64,000 bases of DNA from Lumbricus terrestris (taxonomy: Eukaryota; Annelida; Clitellata; Crassiclitellata; Lumbricidae). The first letter of the stretch is position 1; the number at the start of each line of letters is the position of its first letter. This document shows positions 60,748 to 64,000 of this stretch, piece after piece. The position numbers were made by a program, and so were the translations under genes. The notes beneath the pieces were generated by a model. The model worked only from the letters and a program-made list of their open reading frames with translations, was not told the DNA's origin and ran no database searches. The stretch covers positions 48,212,055 through 48,276,054 of the forward strand of contig OX457039.1 of the NCBI GenBank assembly GCA_949752735.1, read 5' to 3'.

Positions 60748-63700
60748 AAGGGGAGGAGGAGAAGGAGGACGAGGAGGAGAGGAGGAGGACGAGACGAGGA
60801 CGTGGATTAGGATTTAGGAGGACAAGGAGGACGAGGAAGAGGACGAGGACGAGACGAGGACGTGGATTAGGATTTAGGAGGACAAGGAGGACGAGGAAGA
60901 GGACGAGGACGAGACGAGGACGTGGATTAGGATTTAGGAGGACAAGGAGGACGAGGAAGAGGACGAGGACGAGACGAGGACGTGGATTAGGATTTAGGAG
61001 GACGAGGAAGAGGACGAGGACGAGACGAGGACGTGGATTAGGATTTAGAAGGACAAGGAGGACGAGGAAGAGGACGAGGACGAGACGAGGACGTGGATTA
61101 GGATTTAGGAGGACAAGGAAGAGGACGAGGACGAGACGAGGACGTGGATTAGGATTTAGGAGGACAAGGAGGACGAGGAAGAGGACGAGGACGAGACGAG
61201 GACGTGGATTAGGATTTAGGAGGACAAGGAGGACGAGGAAGAGGACGAGGACGTGGATTAGGATTTAGGAGGACGAGGAAGAGGACGAGGACGAGACGAG
61301 GACGTGGATTAGGATTTAGGAGGACGAGGAGGAGAGGAGGACGAGACGAGGACGTGGATTAGGATTTAGGAGGACAAGGAGGACGAGGAAGAGGACGAGG
61401 ACGAGACGAGGACGTGGATTAGGATTTAGGAGGACGAGGAAGAGGACGAGGACGAGACGAGGACGTGGATTAGGATTTAGGAGGACGAGGAGGAGAGGAG
61501 GACGAGACGAGGACGTGGATTAGGATTTAGGAGGACAAGGAGGATGAGGAAGAGGACGAGGACGAGACGAGGACGTGGATTAGGATTTAGGAGGACAAGG
61601 AGGACGAGGAAGAGGACGAGGACGAGACGAGGACGTGGATTAGGAGGACAAGGAGGACGAGGAAGAGGACGAGGACGAGGCGAGGATGTGGATTAGGATT
61701 TTGGAGGACAAGGAGGACGAGGAAGAGGACGAGGACGAGACGAGGACGTGGATTAGGATTTAGGAGGACGAGGAAGAGGACGAGGACGAGACGAGGACGT
61801 GGATTAGGATTTAGGAGGACGAGGAAGAGGACGAGGACGAGACGAGGACGTGGATTAGGATTTAGGAGGACGAGGAGGACGAGGAAGAGGACGAGGACGT
61901 GGATTAGGATTTAGGAGGACGAGGAAGAGGACGAGGACGAGACGAGGACGTGGATTAGGATTTAGGAGGACGAGGAGGAGAGGAGGACGAGACGAGGACG
62001 TGGATTAGGATTTAGGAGGACAAGGAGGACGAGGAAGAGGACGAGGACGAGACGAGGACGTGGATTAGGATTTAGGAGGACAAGGAGGACGAGGAAGAGG
62101 ACGAGGACGAGACGAGGACGTGGATTAGGATTTAGGAGGACGAGGAAGAGGACGAGGACGAGGACGAGACGAGGACGTGGATTAGGATTTAGGAGGACAA
62201 GGAGGACGAGGAAGAGGACGAGGACGAGACGAGGACGTGGATTAGGATTTAGGAGGACGAGGAAGAGGACGAGGACGAGACGAGGACGTGGATTAGGATT
62301 TAGGAGGACAAGGAGGACGAGGAAGAGGACGAGGGCGAGACGAGGACGTGGATTAGGATTTAGGAGGACAAGGAGGACGAGGAAGAGGACGAGGACGAGA
62401 CGAGGACGTGGATTAGGATTTAGGAGGACGAGGAAGAGGACGAGGACGAGACGAGGACGTGGATTAGGATTTAGGAGGACAAGGAGGACGAGGAAGAGGA
62501 CGAGGACGAGACGAGGACGTGGATTAGGATTTAGGAGGACGAGGAAGAGGACGAGGACGAGACGAGGACGTGGATTAGGATTTAGGAGGACAAGGAGGAC
62601 GAGGAAGAGGACGAGGGCGAGACGAGGACGTGGATTAGGATTTAGGAGGACAAGGAGGACGAGGAAGAGGACGAGGACGAGACGAGGACGTGGATTAGGA
62701 TTTAGGAGGACGAGGAGGAGAGGAGGACGAGACGAGGACGTGGATTAGGATTTAGGAGGACAAGGAGGACGAGGAAGAGGACGAGGACGAGACGAGGACG
62801 TGGATTAGGATTTAGGAGGACAAGGAGGACGAGGAAGAGGACGAGGACGAGACGAGGACGTGGATTAGGAGGACAAGGAGGACGAGGAAGAGGACGAGGA
62901 CGAGGCGAGGATGTGGATTAGGATTTTGGAGGACAAGGAGGACGAGGAAGAGGACGAGGACGAGACGAGGACGTGGATTAGGATTTAGGAGGACGAGGAA
63001 GAGGACGAGGACGAGACGAGGACGTGGATTAGGATTTAGGAGGACGAGGAAGAGGACGAGGACGAGACGAGGACGTGGATTAGGATTTAGGAGGACGAGG
63101 AGGACGAGGAAGAGGACGAGGACGTGGATTAGGATTTAGGAGGACGAGGAAGAGGACGAGGACGAGACGAGGACGTGGATTAGGATTTAGGAGGACGAGG
63201 AGGAGAGGAGGACGAGACGAGGACGTGGATTAGGATTTAGGAGGACAAGGAGGACGAGGAAGAGGACGAGGACGAGACGAGGACGTGGATTAGGATTTAG
63301 GAGGACAAGGAGGACGAGGAAGAGGACGAGGACGAGACGAGGACGTGGATTAGGATTTAGGAGGACGAGGAAGAGGACGAGGACGAGGACGAGACGAGGA
63401 CGTGGATTAGGATTTAGGAGGACAAGGAGGACGAGGAAGAGGACGAGGACGAGACGAGGACGTGGATTAGGATTTAGGAGGACGAGGAAGAGGACGAGGA
63501 CGAGACGAGGACGTGGATTAGGATTTAGGAGGACAAGGAGGACGAGGAAGAGGACGAGGGCGAGACGAGGACGTGGATTAGGATTTAGGAGGACAAGGAG
63601 GACGAGGAAGAGGACGAGGGCGAGACGAGGACGTGGATTAGGATTTAGGAGGACAAGGAGGACGAGGAAGAGGACGAGGACGAGACGAGGACGTGGATTA

Positions 63701-64000
63701 GGATTTAGGAGGACAAGGAGGACGAGGAAGAGGACGAGGGCGAGACGAGGACGTGGATTAGGATTTAGGAGGACAAGGAGGACGAGGAAGAGGACGAGGA
63801 CGAGACGAGGACGTGGATTAGGATTTAGGAGGACGAGGAAGAGGACGAGGACGAGACGAGGACGTGGATTAGGATTTAGGAGGACAAGGAGGACGAGGAA
63901 GAGGACGAGGACGAGACGAGGACGTGGATTAGGATTTAGGAGGACGAGGAAGAGGACGAGGACGAGACGAGGACGTGGATTAGGATTTAGGAGGACAAGG
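60748..64000. repeat. Purine-rich minisatellite with higher-order structure, continues past the window
   Basis: At least 3.25 kb of tandem units built from GAGGACGAGGAAGAGGAC, GAGGACGAGACGAGGACG and GTGGATTAGGATTTAG. Unit lengths are mainly 60 and 51 bases (differing by a 9-base GACAAGGAG block) with some 50-base variants. A rare variant CGAGGATGTGG recurs at 61681 and 62906, and other variants recur with the same 1,225-base spacing. The plus strand is overwhelmingly A and G. Confidence 0.97.

Noticed and set aside
60748..64000. Telomere-like content (TTAGG in GGATTAGGATTTAGGAGG)
   Set aside because: TTAGG occurs only once or twice per 50-60-base unit and never as a pure tandem run, so this is not a telomeric array.

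Overview
The window is animal nuclear DNA: intron-split genes with GT-AG splice sites, AT-rich introns full of microsatellites, and decayed non-LTR retrotransposons, tRNA-type SINEs and hAT MITEs. No bacterial genes, operons, CRISPR arrays, rRNA or intact tRNA genes were seen. The gene architecture and repeat types suggest a marine invertebrate, perhaps a lophotrochozoan, but the species cannot be fixed from the sequence alone.

Most of the window (about 6.7-60.7 kb) is one minus-strand gene, an invertebrate CASKIN (CASK-interacting scaffold) orthologue. I could place 19 exons whose splice phases close exactly. They total 3,480 coding bases (1,159 residues) spread over 53 kb. Domain order is the family's: N-terminus starting MGKDADL, ankyrin repeats, SH3, two tandem SAM domains, a long Ser/Pro-rich tail with a PPTPPKR motif, and the short conserved C-terminal helix. 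Two further exons are possible: an alternative first exon at about 50.8 kb and an SH3-like exon at about 17.9 kb. A serine run from a (TCA)n microsatellite sits inside the SH3 domain.

On the plus strand, 1-3,313 holds the last two exons of a second gene whose product I do not recognise (a Ser/Thr-rich, probably disordered tail). The two genes converge, with 3.4 kb between their stop codons.

Introns hold 3' ends of at least two LINE types, a tRNA-type SINE sharing its 3' tail with one LINE family, two hAT MITEs with perfect 8-bp target duplications, long palindromes, and many tandem arrays. From 60.75 kb to the window end, just upstream of the CASKIN 5' end, lies a purine-rich minisatellite (units of about 50-60 bp) with a higher-order period near 1,225 bp. 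No dedicated novel biological system was found; the best leads are the alternative CASKIN exons, the SH3 serine tract, the LINE/SINE tail sharing, and the satellite beside the promoter.
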